Positions 25,981 through 34,923 are shown, numbered from the stretch's first letter. The stretch is 64,000 nt of DNA from Zhouia spongiae (GCF_022760175.1 NZ_CP094326.1:3212804-3276803); one strand, 5' to 3'. Notes: generated from the sequence alone by a model not told the origin. Numbers and translations: made by a program.

Positions 25981-26832
25981 ATGAAAAATACAATCAGAAT
26001 AACCACAGCCCTCACCCTTTTTATAACCCTAATCTCCTGTTCATCAGACGACAACACACCTCAGGAGGTTACAGATCCTGTTGCCCATTTACAAATGGTT
26101 GAAACTTTAAATGAAGGATCATTCGATATTGAACTTTACTCGGAAACAGACCAGCTGCACGTTGGCTATAATGCTTTATCCATCCGCATCAAAGATAACA
26201 CCTCCAAAAAATATATAGAAAATGCAGCCGTCGATTGGAATCCGGTAATGCACATGACTTCTATGCAGCACTCATGCCCTAAATCGGAAATATCAGTATC
26301 AGAAGATAAAACTGTTTATACCGGATTTGTTGTATTCCAGATGCCCGGGAACTCAGAAGAATACTGGAATCTAAAAATCGATTTTAACATTAACGGAGAA
26401 GCATATTCTGTTTCAAAAAAAATCAATGTAGTCGGTAGTACAGACGATTATAGAACGGTGAATGTATTTATGGGGAATGATGAAAACAGATATGTTCTGG
26501 CCAATATACCTGCCGATTTATCCGTAAGCGTAAACGATTTTGAAGCTGTACTGTTCAAAATGGAAAACATGATGGATTTTTCCGTTGTCGAAAACTATAT
26601 TATTGAAATAGACCCGAGAATGCCGGGAATGAATAATCACAGCTCGCCAAACAACGAACATTTAAGTTATGATGCAAAGACCGGCATCTATAAAGGAAAA
26701 CTTTCGCTGACAATGACCGGGTACTGGAAGATCAATTTAAAAGTGCTGAACAACAACGCTCAAGCAATTAAAGGTGAAGATGTTACCGAAGAAAATGAGG
26801 CCAGTTCAATTTACTTTGATCTATCTATTTAA
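25981..26832 (+). CDS. Met/His-rich lipoprotein with two FixH/YtkA-like domains
   Basis: 283 aa. Lipobox LISC with Cys20. Two tandem β-sandwich repeats follow, each with a Met/His cluster at the corresponding place: M90-H-M92-x2-M95-x-H97 followed by S-C99-P, and M214-x2-M217-x2-H220 followed by S-S-P223. A further Met group (KMENMM, 194-198) precedes the second. Strand patterns (GFVVFQMPGNSEEYWNLKI; GKLSLTMTGYWKINLKV) resemble YtkA/FixH-type domains linked to copper. It lies 14 bases after the receptor gene. I infer a surface or periplasmic copper-binding lipoprotein that works with the receptor. Confidence 0.75.
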   Translation: MKNTIRITTALTLFITLISCSSDDNTPQEVTDPVAHLQMVETLNEGSFDIELYSETDQLHVGYNALSIRIKDNTSKKYIENAAVDWNPVMHMTSMQHSCPKSEISVSEDKTVYTGFVVFQMPGNSEEYWNLKIDFNINGEAYSVSKKINVVGSTDDYRTVNVFMGNDENRYVLANIPADLSVSVNDFEAVLFKMENMMDFSVVENYIIEIDPRMPGMNNHSSPNNEHLSYDAKTGIYKGKLSLTMTGYWKINLKVLNNNAQAIKGEDVTEENEASSIYFDLSI

Positions 26833-26859
26833 TCACCACAAAAATACTGTCAAAAATAG

Positions 26860-26884
26860 AAAGCCCCTCTAAAAAGGGGCTTTT
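26860..26884. terminator. Bidirectional intrinsic terminator
   Basis: AAAGCCCCT - CTAAAA - AGGGGCTTTT after the Met/His-rich lipoprotein gene; the reverse reading also has a T-rich tail and can end proA. Confidence 0.9.
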
Positions 26885-26909
26885 ATATACCTGCCTAATA
26901 AAAGTATGG

Positions 26910-28109
26910 TTAAGTTCTTATATGCCCGTCGCCAAAAACATAATATTTATTGGTAACCAATTGCTTTAAACCTAATGGTCCACGGTGGTGCAGCTTATCG
27001 GTACTGATGGCCAGCTCCGCTCCTACTCCCATCTGTCCACCATCGGTAAACCTCGTGGAAGCATTATGATATACCGCAGCACTATCTACCTGTTCCATAA
27101 ACTTTTGAGCCTTATCCGTATTTTCAGTTAAAATAGACGCTGAATGTCCACCCGAATACTCATTAATCATCGCAATAGCTTCATCTACATTATCTACCGC
27201 TGCCATGACTATCTTCAGAGCCAAAAACTCTTCGTACCATATATCCTTATTTGGTATTTCAGTTCTTTGGCCCAGGGTCTGTTTAATATTCCTGTCAACT
27301 AAAACCTCAACACCCGCTGCCTCCAGAATCTTATCAAGCTCCTTAACCTTATCCCGGTACCCCGGAATACGCTTATCTATTAACACTTTATCTAGAGCAT
27401 TACATCCGGAAATCTTATCGGTTTTAGCATTTAAGATTACTTTTACCGCCTTTTCCCAATCAGCATCTTCAGCCACATAAAGGAAGTTATTCCCCCTGCC
27501 ACTCACCAAGACAGCGCAAGTTGAATGTTCTTTTACAAACCTGATCAGGCGTTCCCCTCCTCTTGGCACAATCAAATCAAGCTGTTCCGGCGGATGCTTT
27601 AAAAATTCCTGTGTCTCTTGTCTGTTGATATGCAATAAAGTGATCCAGTCCTTAGACAATCCATTTGCTTCCAGTGCCTCATGCCAGCACTTCTCTAATA
27701 CCACATTGCTGTTATAAGCTTCCTTTCCTCCTTTTAAGAAGATCTTATTATTGGCTTTAAAAGCCAATACGGCAGCCTCTATAGTGACATCCGGCCTTGA
27801 CTCATAAATGATCATAATCGTACCGAAAGGAGCTGTCTTATTAGTTACTTTAAGTCCACTCTCCAGTACGACCTCTGATTTTAATTTCCCGACAGGGTCA
27901 TCCTGTTCCCTGACCTCTTCAATAGCCCTGATCATACCATCAACCTTGTCGTGGTTAACAATCAGCCGGTCGTACAAGGCCTGATCTTCCTTGTTAAAAG
28001 CTTCAAGGTCTTTCTTGTTCTCCTTAATTATATTTGCCCGCTCACGGTCAATAATTTTCATCATTGAGCCAAGCACCTTATTTTTTACGGTTGTATTCAA
28101 TAATTTCAT
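26910..28109 (-). CDS. proA: Gamma-glutamyl phosphate reductase
   Basis: 399 aa NADPH-dependent enzyme of the aldehyde dehydrogenase superfamily; it reduces glutamyl-5-phosphate to glutamate-5-semialdehyde, the second step of proline synthesis. Catalytic Cys236 lies in ISGCNALDK; IYESRPDVTIEA and IVPRGGERLIRFV are family signatures. It is last in the minus-strand order proC-proB-proA, 21 bases after proB. The whole proline pathway from glutamate is thus in one unit. Confidence 0.96.
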   Translation of the reverse strand: MKLLNTTVKNKVLGSMMKIIDRERANIIKENKKDLEAFNKEDQALYDRLIVNHDKVDGMIRAIEEVREQDDPVGKLKSEVVLESGLKVTNKTAPFGTIMIIYESRPDVTIEAAVLAFKANNKIFLKGGKEAYNSNVVLEKCWHEALEANGLSKDWITLLHINRQETQEFLKHPPEQLDLIVPRGGERLIRFVKEHSTCAVLVSGRGNNFLYVAEDADWEKAVKVILNAKTDKISGCNALDKVLIDKRIPGYRDKVKELDKILEAAGVEVLVDRNIKQTLGQRTEIPNKDIWYEEFLALKIVMAAVDNVDEAIAMINEYSGGHSASILTENTDKAQKFMEQVDSAAVYHNASTRFTDGGQMGVGAELAISTDKLHHRGPLGLKQLVTNKYYVFGDGHIRT

Positions 28110-28130
28110 GACATGTTTATCTTTTAGTGA

Positions 28131-28904
28131 TTAAGAAATAAATTTTGTGCCGACATCTTTTCCGTCTATGATGTCAACAATTACATTTTCTCGCTTACCA
28201 TTGGCAATATAGGTCGGGATGTCTTTCCCTGCAGCTCCTTTTGCTATCTTTAACTTAGATTCCATACCACCTCGTCCTTCTCCTTCTCCTTTTTCAGATT
28301 TCTGGACGTACTTTTCTACGTTTTCATCAATTTTAACCTCGTCTATTTTTTCGGAGTTCTCATCATCCGGATGCCCGGTATAAAGTCCGTCAATATCGGT
28401 GAGGATGATCAACATATCTGCATTTATCAATTCAGCCACCAGGCTGGCCAATTCATCATTATCTGAAAACATCGACATGGAAAGCGAAACCGCATCATCT
28501 TCATTCGCTACCGGAATAACCCCTTCTGAAAGTAAGCCCTCATAACAGTTGATCATATTTTCCCGGTGTTTCCCCGGGGCAAAATCCCGCTTTGTGGCCA
28601 ATACCTGGGCACAACGCATTCCGTAATCGTGAAATATACTATAATAATGACGCATCATCCGTGGTTGTCCTACCGCCGAAAAAACTTGTCTCCTTGTAGA
28701 AGGATCCTCTATATCCGAATGTCCCAATATCTCTTGTCCGGCTATAGACGAACCGGAGGAAACCAAAATGGTCATAATATCCCGTTCATACAACACACTG
28801 ATCTGTCGTACCAATTCTTTTAAGACAGGTTGTAAAATCCGGTTGTCCTTATTGGTCATAACATTGGTTCCGACCTTTACAACAACTCTTTTTATATCAT
28901 CCAT
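28131..28904 (-). CDS. proB: Glutamate 5-kinase, without PUA domain
   Basis: 257 aa amino-acid kinase. It phosphorylates the gamma-carboxyl of glutamate, the first and normally feedback-controlled step of proline synthesis. N-terminal VVVKVGTNVMT and VSSGSSIAGQEI bind ATP phosphates, while ANEDDAVS and FSDNDELASLVA form the substrate site, and GRGGMESKLKIAKGA closes the site. E. coli ProB is about 367 aa because of a C-terminal PUA domain; that domain is absent here. Located 20 bases after proC. Confidence 0.95.
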   Translation of the reverse strand: MDDIKRVVVKVGTNVMTNKDNRILQPVLKELVRQISVLYERDIMTILVSSGSSIAGQEILGHSDIEDPSTRRQVFSAVGQPRMMRHYYSIFHDYGMRCAQVLATKRDFAPGKHRENMINCYEGLLSEGVIPVANEDDAVSLSMSMFSDNDELASLVAELINADMLIILTDIDGLYTGHPDDENSEKIDEVKIDENVEKYVQKSEKGEGEGRGGMESKLKIAKGAAGKDIPTYIANGKRENVIVDIIDGKDVGTKFIS

Positions 28905-28924
28905 AATTTATATACTCTGTAGTA

Positions 28925-29725
28925 CTATTTACCTAATTCCACCGCCCTGTTAAATGCAGCATAGGCAGCCTCTTTGATCAATTCCTTAACATTATTGTCT
29001 TCCATTGAATCTAAAGCAGCACGGGTAGTACCTCCTTTTGATGCTACACGGTTCATCCAGCTTTCCGGTGAAAGGTCATTCTGGTTAAACAATTCGACCG
29101 CTCCTTCAAAAGTATTACTCACCAGAGTCTTGGAATCAGCTTCAGAAAATCCCATTTTCTGGGCAGCTTCCAACATCGATTGCATAAAATAAAACACATA
29201 AGCCGGGCCGCTCCCGGAAATTCCTGTTGACGCATCCACATCCCTTTCCGTATCTACATAAACAGATTCTCCTGTAGTATCCAGCAAGTTCCGAACTGCC
29301 AACAGTTCTAAACGGGAGACCTCTTCCGATTCCGTAAATGAAGTAACTCCCTTTCCTACCTGTGCCGGTAAGTTAGGCATCGTCCTGATGACTTTACCTA
29401 TCCCTAAACCTTTTTGAATAGTATCTATAGTTACACCGGCCATTAATGATACAAACACCTGCTCCTGATTAATAAACGGTTTCATGGTCTTGAATAATCC
29501 ATCTGCGTGATATGGCTTCACCGCAATAAAAATGATATCACTATCACCAAGAGGCGCAGTCAGATCCTTGTAAACTTTAAAATTGTGATTTTTTTGCAGG
29601 GCAGAAATTTTCTCTGGATCGGTGTCAAATATTCTTAGTTTATGCTTCCCCAAAAAAGGAGAGTTCGACATACCTTCCGAATAAGTGAGCCCCATGTTAC
29701 CGGCTCCAATGACTAAAACTTTCAT
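28925..29725 (-). CDS. proC: Pyrroline-5-carboxylate reductase
   Basis: 266 aa, normal length. It makes proline from pyrroline-5-carboxylate with NAD(P)H. Rossmann motif IGAGNMGLTYSEGM at the N-terminus, VKPYHAD, RTMPNLPAQVGKG, and the family signature around GISGSGPAYVFYFMQSMLEAA. It is the first gene of the proC-proB-proA unit. Upstream are two close palindromes (GTTAATTAAC at 29741, TAGTTAACTA at 29756), possible operators. Confidence 0.95.
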   Translation of the reverse strand: MKVLVIGAGNMGLTYSEGMSNSPFLGKHKLRIFDTDPEKISALQKNHNFKVYKDLTAPLGDSDIIFIAVKPYHADGLFKTMKPFINQEQVFVSLMAGVTIDTIQKGLGIGKVIRTMPNLPAQVGKGVTSFTESEEVSRLELLAVRNLLDTTGESVYVDTERDVDASTGISGSGPAYVFYFMQSMLEAAQKMGFSEADSKTLVSNTFEGAVELFNQNDLSPESWMNRVASKGGTTRAALDSMEDNNVKELIKEAAYAAFNRAVELGK

Positions 29726-29740
29726 GTTTTTAATTTATAA

Positions 29741-29765
29741 GTTAATTAACTTTTCTAGTTAACTA
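29741..29765. promoter_or_regulatory. Two adjacent palindromes upstream of proC
   Basis: GTTAATTAAC (29741-29750) and TAGTTAACTA (29756-29765) are both perfect palindromes sharing the GTTAA half-site and lie 16-40 bases before the proC start. AT-rich dyads occur by chance, so this is only a candidate operator. Confidence 0.25.
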
Positions 29766-29997
29766 ACCTGCCGCAAGGATTATGCGAGGATGCCGGAATA
29801 ATTATTTAATTTTCAAGAAATTAAGATTTGATAAAGCCATGCGATCATTATTTTCATATTCTTAACAAAGCCCCTGAAGAATTACTATATCCGTAAAAAA
29901 ATAATTTCAAGAATTTATCCACGCATGACAACTCGGCATAAAAATGTAAGTATGACAGCTATCCGAAAAGTCAGAAAAAACAGAATGGCATTTAAAA

Positions 29998-30663
29998 CTA
30001 ACTCGAAAAAGGAAAACTATCCATTACGCGTTTGTACTCATCCATTCCCTTATCAGTCATATACGGCAATAATAATTCCCAAACATGTTTTACCATTTCT
30101 CCTTCCTGCTGAAATGTAAAACTTTTCAATACTTCCTGCTGGATCAGCCAAAAAGTAATAACGATCCTGATAGTATGCCTCAGTCGGATATAATCGTCTG
30201 TAGATGCACCGACGATCAGGTCTTCATCGATAAATTTTTTAAAAAGAGCAGCCATCTGATCCCTTCTTAAGATCAAATTCTGCTGTAGAATTTCATTTAT
30301 CCTTGGGTAACCCCTGTACATCTCTAACAGGTCTAAATGAAAGAACTTGTACTTTAGATGAAAATGAGCCAAGTGGATTAACAGCCGATGGAGGTGTTCA
30401 AAAGAACTTGAATACGTATCCTTTATCAAATAAGATTCTGACATTTCAGATCGCATCTGATCATATATCGCCAATAATAAATCTTCTTTGGTGTTATAAT
30501 GATAATCGAGATTACCATGACTTATCCCCATTTCTGCAGCTATGTGGCGACTGGTTACATTCTGAACTCCATTCTTATTAAACAGATCTATCGCATAGTC
30601 AATTATGCGTTGTTTCGTCTTCTTTTTTCCAACTTTCTTTTTAGATACTGAACTCAAGCTCAT
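29998..30663 (-). CDS. TetR/AcrR family transcriptional regulator
   Basis: 221 aa. The N-terminal helix-turn-helix is clear: KQRIIDYAIDLFNKNGVQNVT, then RHIAAEMGISHGNLDYHY, then TKEDLLLAIYD. The C-terminal ligand domain is all-helical, with aromatic-rich segments (HLAHFHLKYKFFHLDLLEMYRG) but no recognised ligand signature. The basic tail before the HTH (KKKVGKKKTK) may add DNA contacts. No gene directly beside it is an obvious target; the upstream 555 bases hold a dispersed repeat. Confidence 0.9.
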   Translation of the reverse strand: MSLSSVSKKKVGKKKTKQRIIDYAIDLFNKNGVQNVTSRHIAAEMGISHGNLDYHYNTKEDLLLAIYDQMRSEMSESYLIKDTYSSSFEHLHRLLIHLAHFHLKYKFFHLDLLEMYRGYPRINEILQQNLILRRDQMAALFKKFIDEDLIVGASTDDYIRLRHTIRIVITFWLIQQEVLKSFTFQQEGEMVKHVWELLLPYMTDKGMDEYKRVMDSFPFSS

Positions 30664-30854
30664 GAAAATCTTAACCTTTTAAATTTAATACCGTTACGAT
30701 CTGTCTATAGGATAGAGATACAAAGATGCAAAAAAATTAACACATAATTTCTCTGTATTTATTACACCTTATCTATCAGGATGCATTCTTCATACACCGA
30801 TATACTTTTCACCTGAAATAATTTATCACATTAAACCGACTAAAACCAAACATC

Positions 30855-30956
30855 GTAAACTACCTCGGTGCAAGCACACGAGGCATTGGTCGGAAACAAA
30901 TTTTAATTTCGAGGCAAGCCTCGGGGTATTATACCCTTTGGCGGTGCCAATAAAAT
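30855..30956. repeat. 102-bp structured dispersed repeat, copy 2
   Basis: Matches 5076-5177 in 101 of 102 positions and in the same orientation. Sharp boundaries: the bases on both sides differ completely between the two copies, which shows a discrete unit rather than a large duplication. Confidence 0.9.
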
Positions 30957-30997
30957 CTTTTCGGGTAGAATTAACCTGATTTGTTTACAAGACATAA

Positions 30998-31162
30998 ACC
31001 TGCAAATTTCAACCGACCCGTGTAAGGAAGCAAAACTTAAAACCCGAAAAGCAGGGAATTCAGGTTTCTTCCGATAATCTGTTCAAAAGCCTGCTGAACC
31101 TTTATACCGGTTATCAACAGATTGATCCTGTTTATATGGTATCTGCTGACGTAAAGCAATAA
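30998..31162 (+). pseudogene. Possible 3' remnant of a gene
   Basis: A frame open for 54 codons to TAA 31160-31162 reads like coding sequence (KPEKQGIQVSSDNLFKSLLN, then LYTGYQQIDPVYMVSADVKQ) but has no ATG/GTG/TTG at a sensible place and is preceded by a stop and the dispersed repeat. It may be the tail of a gene truncated by the repeat's arrival or by deletion. I do not recognise the family; a chance open frame is possible. Confidence 0.3.
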
Positions 31163-31218
31163 TATTTTACATTTATCCCTGAATCCCTATCTTTTCATAA
31201 ATTTTCGATCATTGTAAT

Positions 31219-32316
31219 ATGAAAAATCGTATTTTATCTATTGATGTATTAAGAGGAATTACTATTTGTTTAATGATTGTAGTTAATACTCCCGGGTCGT
31301 GGAGCTATGTTTATGCCCCGCTTAAACATTCCGAATGGCACGGTTGTACTCCGACAGACCTGGTCTTCCCAAGCTTTTTATTTGTTGTCGGACTTTCGAT
31401 GTCTATTTCCCTGAAAAAGCTTAACCGTGATAATCATAGAAAAATACGCAATAAACTACTTAAAAGAGGCGCTGTTATATTTTTAATCGGCCTGCTGCTC
31501 AACTGGTTTCCTTTTTATCAAACCAACATTGCCGATCTCAGAATCTTCGGAGTCCTGCAACGGATTGCTTTAGCATTCATGCTTGCCGGCATTGTAATTA
31601 CCTTAATACAGAACACACGTTCATTAATTCTTTCCCTTATAGCCTTATTGCTAACACATTGGAGCCTATTATACTTTCTGGGAGGTACAACACCTTATGA
31701 CCTCGAATCTAACATAAGCGGAACAATAGACATATGGCTCCTGGGTTCAAATCATGTTTATAGCGGCTTCGGAATACCTTTTGATCCTGAAGGATTATTA
31801 GGAACACTCTCAAGCGCGGCTCAGGTAATACTTGGTTACCTTATTGGCAAAAACACTTTAAAACATGGTAAACCAGGCACAAAGGAACTCAATCACCTCG
31901 CTGTTGTTTCTCTATCTCTGATAGCTGTAAGTCTGGTATGGAATTTTGTGTACCCTATTAATAAACCTCTGTGGACCGGATCTTATACACTCTATACCTC
32001 TGGTATAATAACAGGCTTCTGGGCTATCCTGATTTGGGTAATTGATATCGGAAAAAAAGAAAAATGGACACTTCCTTTTAAAGTGTTCGGACAAAATCCG
32101 CTGGCCAGTTATGTACTTTCTATTATCGTCGTAAAACTGTTTATATACGTATTTAAGATAAATGGTACAACGTTATACGGATGGTCTTTTAAACACCTGT
32201 TTCAGCGTATATTTGAAAATCACCTTGCCAGTTTCATGTATGCACTTGCATTTACTTTTATAATATGGTTGTTTGCTTTTTGGTTATATAAAAAAGGGAA
32301 AGTAATCAAGATCTGA
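31219..32316 (+). CDS. NagX-like multi-pass N-acetyltransferase (HGSNAT / DUF5009 family)
   Basis: 365-aa integral membrane protein with about 10 hydrophobic segments. The N-terminus RILSIDVLRGITICLMIVVN and HSEWHGCTPTDLVFPSFLFVVG is the signature of the bacterial relatives of heparan-alpha-glucosaminide N-acetyltransferase (COG4299), with the conserved His in EWHG. Such proteins move acetyl groups from cytoplasmic acetyl-CoA across the membrane to sugars such as glucosamine. There is no amino-sugar cluster here to define the substrate. Its stop abuts that of the converging glycosyltransferase (TGATCA) with no terminator between. Confidence 0.85.
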   Translation: MKNRILSIDVLRGITICLMIVVNTPGSWSYVYAPLKHSEWHGCTPTDLVFPSFLFVVGLSMSISLKKLNRDNHRKIRNKLLKRGAVIFLIGLLLNWFPFYQTNIADLRIFGVLQRIALAFMLAGIVITLIQNTRSLILSLIALLLTHWSLLYFLGGTTPYDLESNISGTIDIWLLGSNHVYSGFGIPFDPEGLLGTLSSAAQVILGYLIGKNTLKHGKPGTKELNHLAVVSLSLIAVSLVWNFVYPINKPLWTGSYTLYTSGIITGFWAILIWVIDIGKKEKWTLPFKVFGQNPLASYVLSIIVVKLFIYVFKINGTTLYGWSFKHLFQRIFENHLASFMYALAFTFIIWLFAFWLYKKGKVIKI

Positions 32317-33543
32317 TCAATTCTTATTCTTTTCTTCAATCCACTTGGCCATATACCTGTACGATTGCATCGTTTGGTGGTTAAGCATTCTCCCTAGTAT
32401 GTTTACCCGTCTGTGACGATCCTGATCATACTGTAGCCGATCTATGGCATAGATCAGGTTTTTCTTAAACACAGCGGCATCGAATCGCTTATTTAAAATG
32501 GATATACCACTGGCCTGGGCCTCATACCACTGCGTTTTACCTGTGTACAATACAGCAGCCATACGGGCCATAGAAACCGGATCACCGGTAACAAAACCAT
32601 TCCATTCAAGATCGCCCTTAATACCCTCTGCGCCTACTTCAGTAGTAACACTCGGCGTACCGCACTGCATAGCTTCTATCAGTTTTCCTTTCAACCCGGC
32701 TCCAAAACGCAATGGTGCAATACAAACCCTGGCTGCCTGCATCACTTCCCTGGCATTCTCAGCCTTCCCCTTTATCAGGAAACCTTGCTGTTCTTGATGC
32801 AGATCAAAGACTTTTTGCGTTGCATAGGCTCCGTAAATATGTAATTCGACCTGCGGCAGTTGCTTTCTGATCAAAGGCCATACATGCTTTTTCAAATATA
32901 AAACTGCATCCCAGTTGGGAGCATGTAAAAAATTACCTATAAAGATAAAATGCGATCGCTCTTCAAAAGGTTTCCATGCTTTTATATCGCTTTGTCGTAT
33001 GGGGTCTTCAAGAAAGGGCAGATACATCAGCAATTCATCCGGAAGCTTAAAAACATCTTTCAATAATTTCATTTCGGCCTCAGATATAATGAGCGTAAGG
33101 TCTGAACGATATATACTGGCCAGTTCGCGTAAAACCAAATCTCCTTCAAAAAGATCTGCCTCTGCATTATTCTTTACGGCTTTATGTCTTGCCTTCCTTA
33201 AAAAATGCAGATCTTCAGTATCCAGAATCCTGATTGCTTCCGGACATTTCTCATTCACACGCCATCCGAATTGCTCCTCCATCATGTATCTGTCGAACAT
33301 TACGATTTGCGGACGTAACCCTTCGATAAAAACATCAAACGACGAATTGTTTAATTCTATTTGCCTGGTCTCGACCCCTGTTTCCTCCAGGTCAGACCCG
33401 TTACCGGTTCGTTGTGCGGGCGAAGAAAAAACCACTTTCATACCTTGGCTCTGAAACAGGCGGATCAACTGTAACATTCTACGGCCAGCAGCTGATGAAT
33501 CCGGTTCCGGCCATACATAACCGATAATTAAAACTGTTGACAT
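32317..33543 (-). CDS. Glycosyltransferase, GT-B fold (family 4-like)
   Basis: 408 aa. The N-terminal half starts MSTVLIIGYVWPEPDSSAAG with a donor-independent Rossmann domain; the C-terminal half shows FIFIGNFLHAPNWDAVLYL, VCIAPLRFGAGLKGKLIEAMQCGTP (here the split E...E-type donor loop) and TTEVGAEG, typical of family 1/4 enzymes. It is likely soluble or membrane-associated and cytoplasmic. Donor and acceptor are unknown. It stands alone; the glyA terminator lies just upstream and a converging gene abuts it downstream. Confidence 0.87.
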   Translation of the reverse strand: MSTVLIIGYVWPEPDSSAAGRRMLQLIRLFQSQGMKVVFSSPAQRTGNGSDLEETGVETRQIELNNSSFDVFIEGLRPQIVMFDRYMMEEQFGWRVNEKCPEAIRILDTEDLHFLRKARHKAVKNNAEADLFEGDLVLRELASIYRSDLTLIISEAEMKLLKDVFKLPDELLMYLPFLEDPIRQSDIKAWKPFEERSHFIFIGNFLHAPNWDAVLYLKKHVWPLIRKQLPQVELHIYGAYATQKVFDLHQEQQGFLIKGKAENAREVMQAARVCIAPLRFGAGLKGKLIEAMQCGTPSVTTEVGAEGIKGDLEWNGFVTGDPVSMARMAAVLYTGKTQWYEAQASGISILNKRFDAAVFKKNLIYAIDRLQYDQDRHRRVNILGRMLNHQTMQSYRYMAKWIEEKNKN

Positions 33544-33567
33544 GAAAATCTATTTAAAAAAACGAAT

Positions 33568-33600
33568 AAAAAAAGCCTTAACCAATAAGATTAAGGCCTT
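33568..33600 (-). terminator. Intrinsic terminator of glyA
   Basis: On the minus strand GCCTTAA - loop - TTAAGGC is followed by TTTTTTT. It sits 22 bases after the glyA stop. Confidence 0.85.
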
Positions 33601-33621
33601 CTAAATATATTAAAAAACTAT

Positions 33622-34896
33622 TTATGCCTGAAACAGCGGATAGTTTTTCATTAAGTCGTTTACTTTTGCTTTTACCGCTTCAAGAATTGATGTGTTCTCA
33701 ATATTATTAACAACTTCATCAATAAGAGCTACAACCGTTTCCATATCTTCTTCTTTCAAACCTCTTGTTGTAATCGCAGCCGTACCGATTCTTATGCCAC
33801 TTGTTACAAACGGACTTTTATCATCGAACGGGACCATATTCTTATTAACCGTAATTCCTGCTTCTTCTAAAGCCTCTTCGGTCTGTTTACCTGTTACTTC
33901 CTTATTTCGAAGGTCGATTAACATTAAATGATTATCCGTTCCTCCTGAAATCAGGTCATATCCTCTTGCGACAAACGCTTTGGCCATTGCCTGGGCATTT
34001 TTCCTAACCTGAATGATATAATGTAAAAACTCATCAGTAAGTGCTTCACCAAAAGCAATTGCCTTCGCAGCGATAATATGCTCTAACGGACCACCCTGGT
34101 TACCCGGAAAAACAGCACTATCCAATAAAGAAGACATCATTCTTGGCTTTCCGCTTTTAAGTGTAATTCCAAATGGGTTCTCAAAATCTTTCCCCATCAT
34201 AATCATACCTCCCCTGGGGCCACGTAATGTTTTATGTGTGGTTGTAGTAACAATATGACAGTGCGGAATCGGGTCACTCAACACCCCTTTAGCGATCAAA
34301 CCTGCCGGATGCGAAATATCCGCCATCAATAAAGCTCCAACTTTATCTGCAATTTCCCTGAACCTTTTAAAATTGATATCACGTGAGTAGGCAGAAGCAC
34401 CGGCTATAATCATTTTTGGCTGCTCTTTTTCTGCGATCTCTTCAATCTTGTCATAATTCAATACGCCCGTTTCTTTTTCAACCCCGTAAAAAACAGGCTG
34501 GTATAATTTGCCGGAAAAGTTTACAGGCGATCCATGTGTTAAATGCCCCCCGTGAGAAAGGTCGAAACCCAGAATTTTATCACCCGGCTTTAAACACGCC
34601 GCATACACAGCCGTATTAGCCTGAGATCCACTGTGAGGCTGTACGTTCACCCATGCTGCACCAAACAGTTCCTTTGCACGTTCAATAGCTATGGTTTCCA
34701 CTTCATCAACAACTTCACATCCGCCATAATAACGTTTTCCCGGATACCCTTCCGCATACTTGTTGGTTAAAACAGAACCGGCAGCTTCCATAACCTGTTC
34801 ACTTACAAAATTCTCGGAAGCAATAAGCTCTAACCCGTGTATTTGTCGCTCTTTTTCAGCTTGAATTAAATCAAAAATTTGTTCGTCGCGTTGCAT
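33622..34896 (-). CDS. glyA: Serine hydroxymethyltransferase
   Basis: 424-aa PLP enzyme that interconverts serine and glycine with tetrahydrofolate, the main one-carbon source. Signatures: [28 protein letters not shown], the aldimine lysine in [14 protein letters not shown], and [13 protein letters not shown]. Monocistronic: divergent from fahA and followed by its own terminator. A -7 box (TATTTTTG on the minus strand, 34924-34931) lies about 28 bases before the start. Confidence 0.97.
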   Translation of the reverse strand: MQRDEQIFDLIQAEKERQIHGLELIASENFVSEQVMEAAGSVLTNKYAEGYPGKRYYGGCEVVDEVETIAIERAKELFGAAWVNVQPHSGSQANTAVYAACLKPGDKILGFDLSHGGHLTHGSPVNFSGKLYQPVFYGVEKETGVLNYDKIEEIAEKEQPKMIIAGASAYSRDINFKRFREIADKVGALLMADISHPAGLIAKGVLSDPIPHCHIVTTTTHKTLRGPRGGMIMMGKDFENPFGITLKSGKPRMMSSLLDSAVFPGNQGGPLEHIIAAKAIAFGEALTDEFLHYIIQVRKNAQAMAKAFVARGYDLISGGTDNHLMLIDLRNKEVTGKQTEEALEEAGITVNKNMVPFDDKSPFVTSGIRIGTAAITTRGLKEEDMETVVALIDEVVNNIENTSILEAVKAKVNDLMKNYPLFQA

Positions 34897-34923
34897 TCTA
34901 ATAGTCTTTCGTTAAATAAAGCC

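Larger units (their letters stand above)
30664..31218. other. 555-bp gap with a dispersed repeat and a possible gene remnant
   Basis: Between the TetR gene and the NagX-like gene. It holds the second copy of the 102-bp repeat (30855-30956) and then a short coding-like stretch without a start codon (30998-31162). No tRNA-like or small-RNA fold with a promoter and terminator was recognised. Confidence 0.6.
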
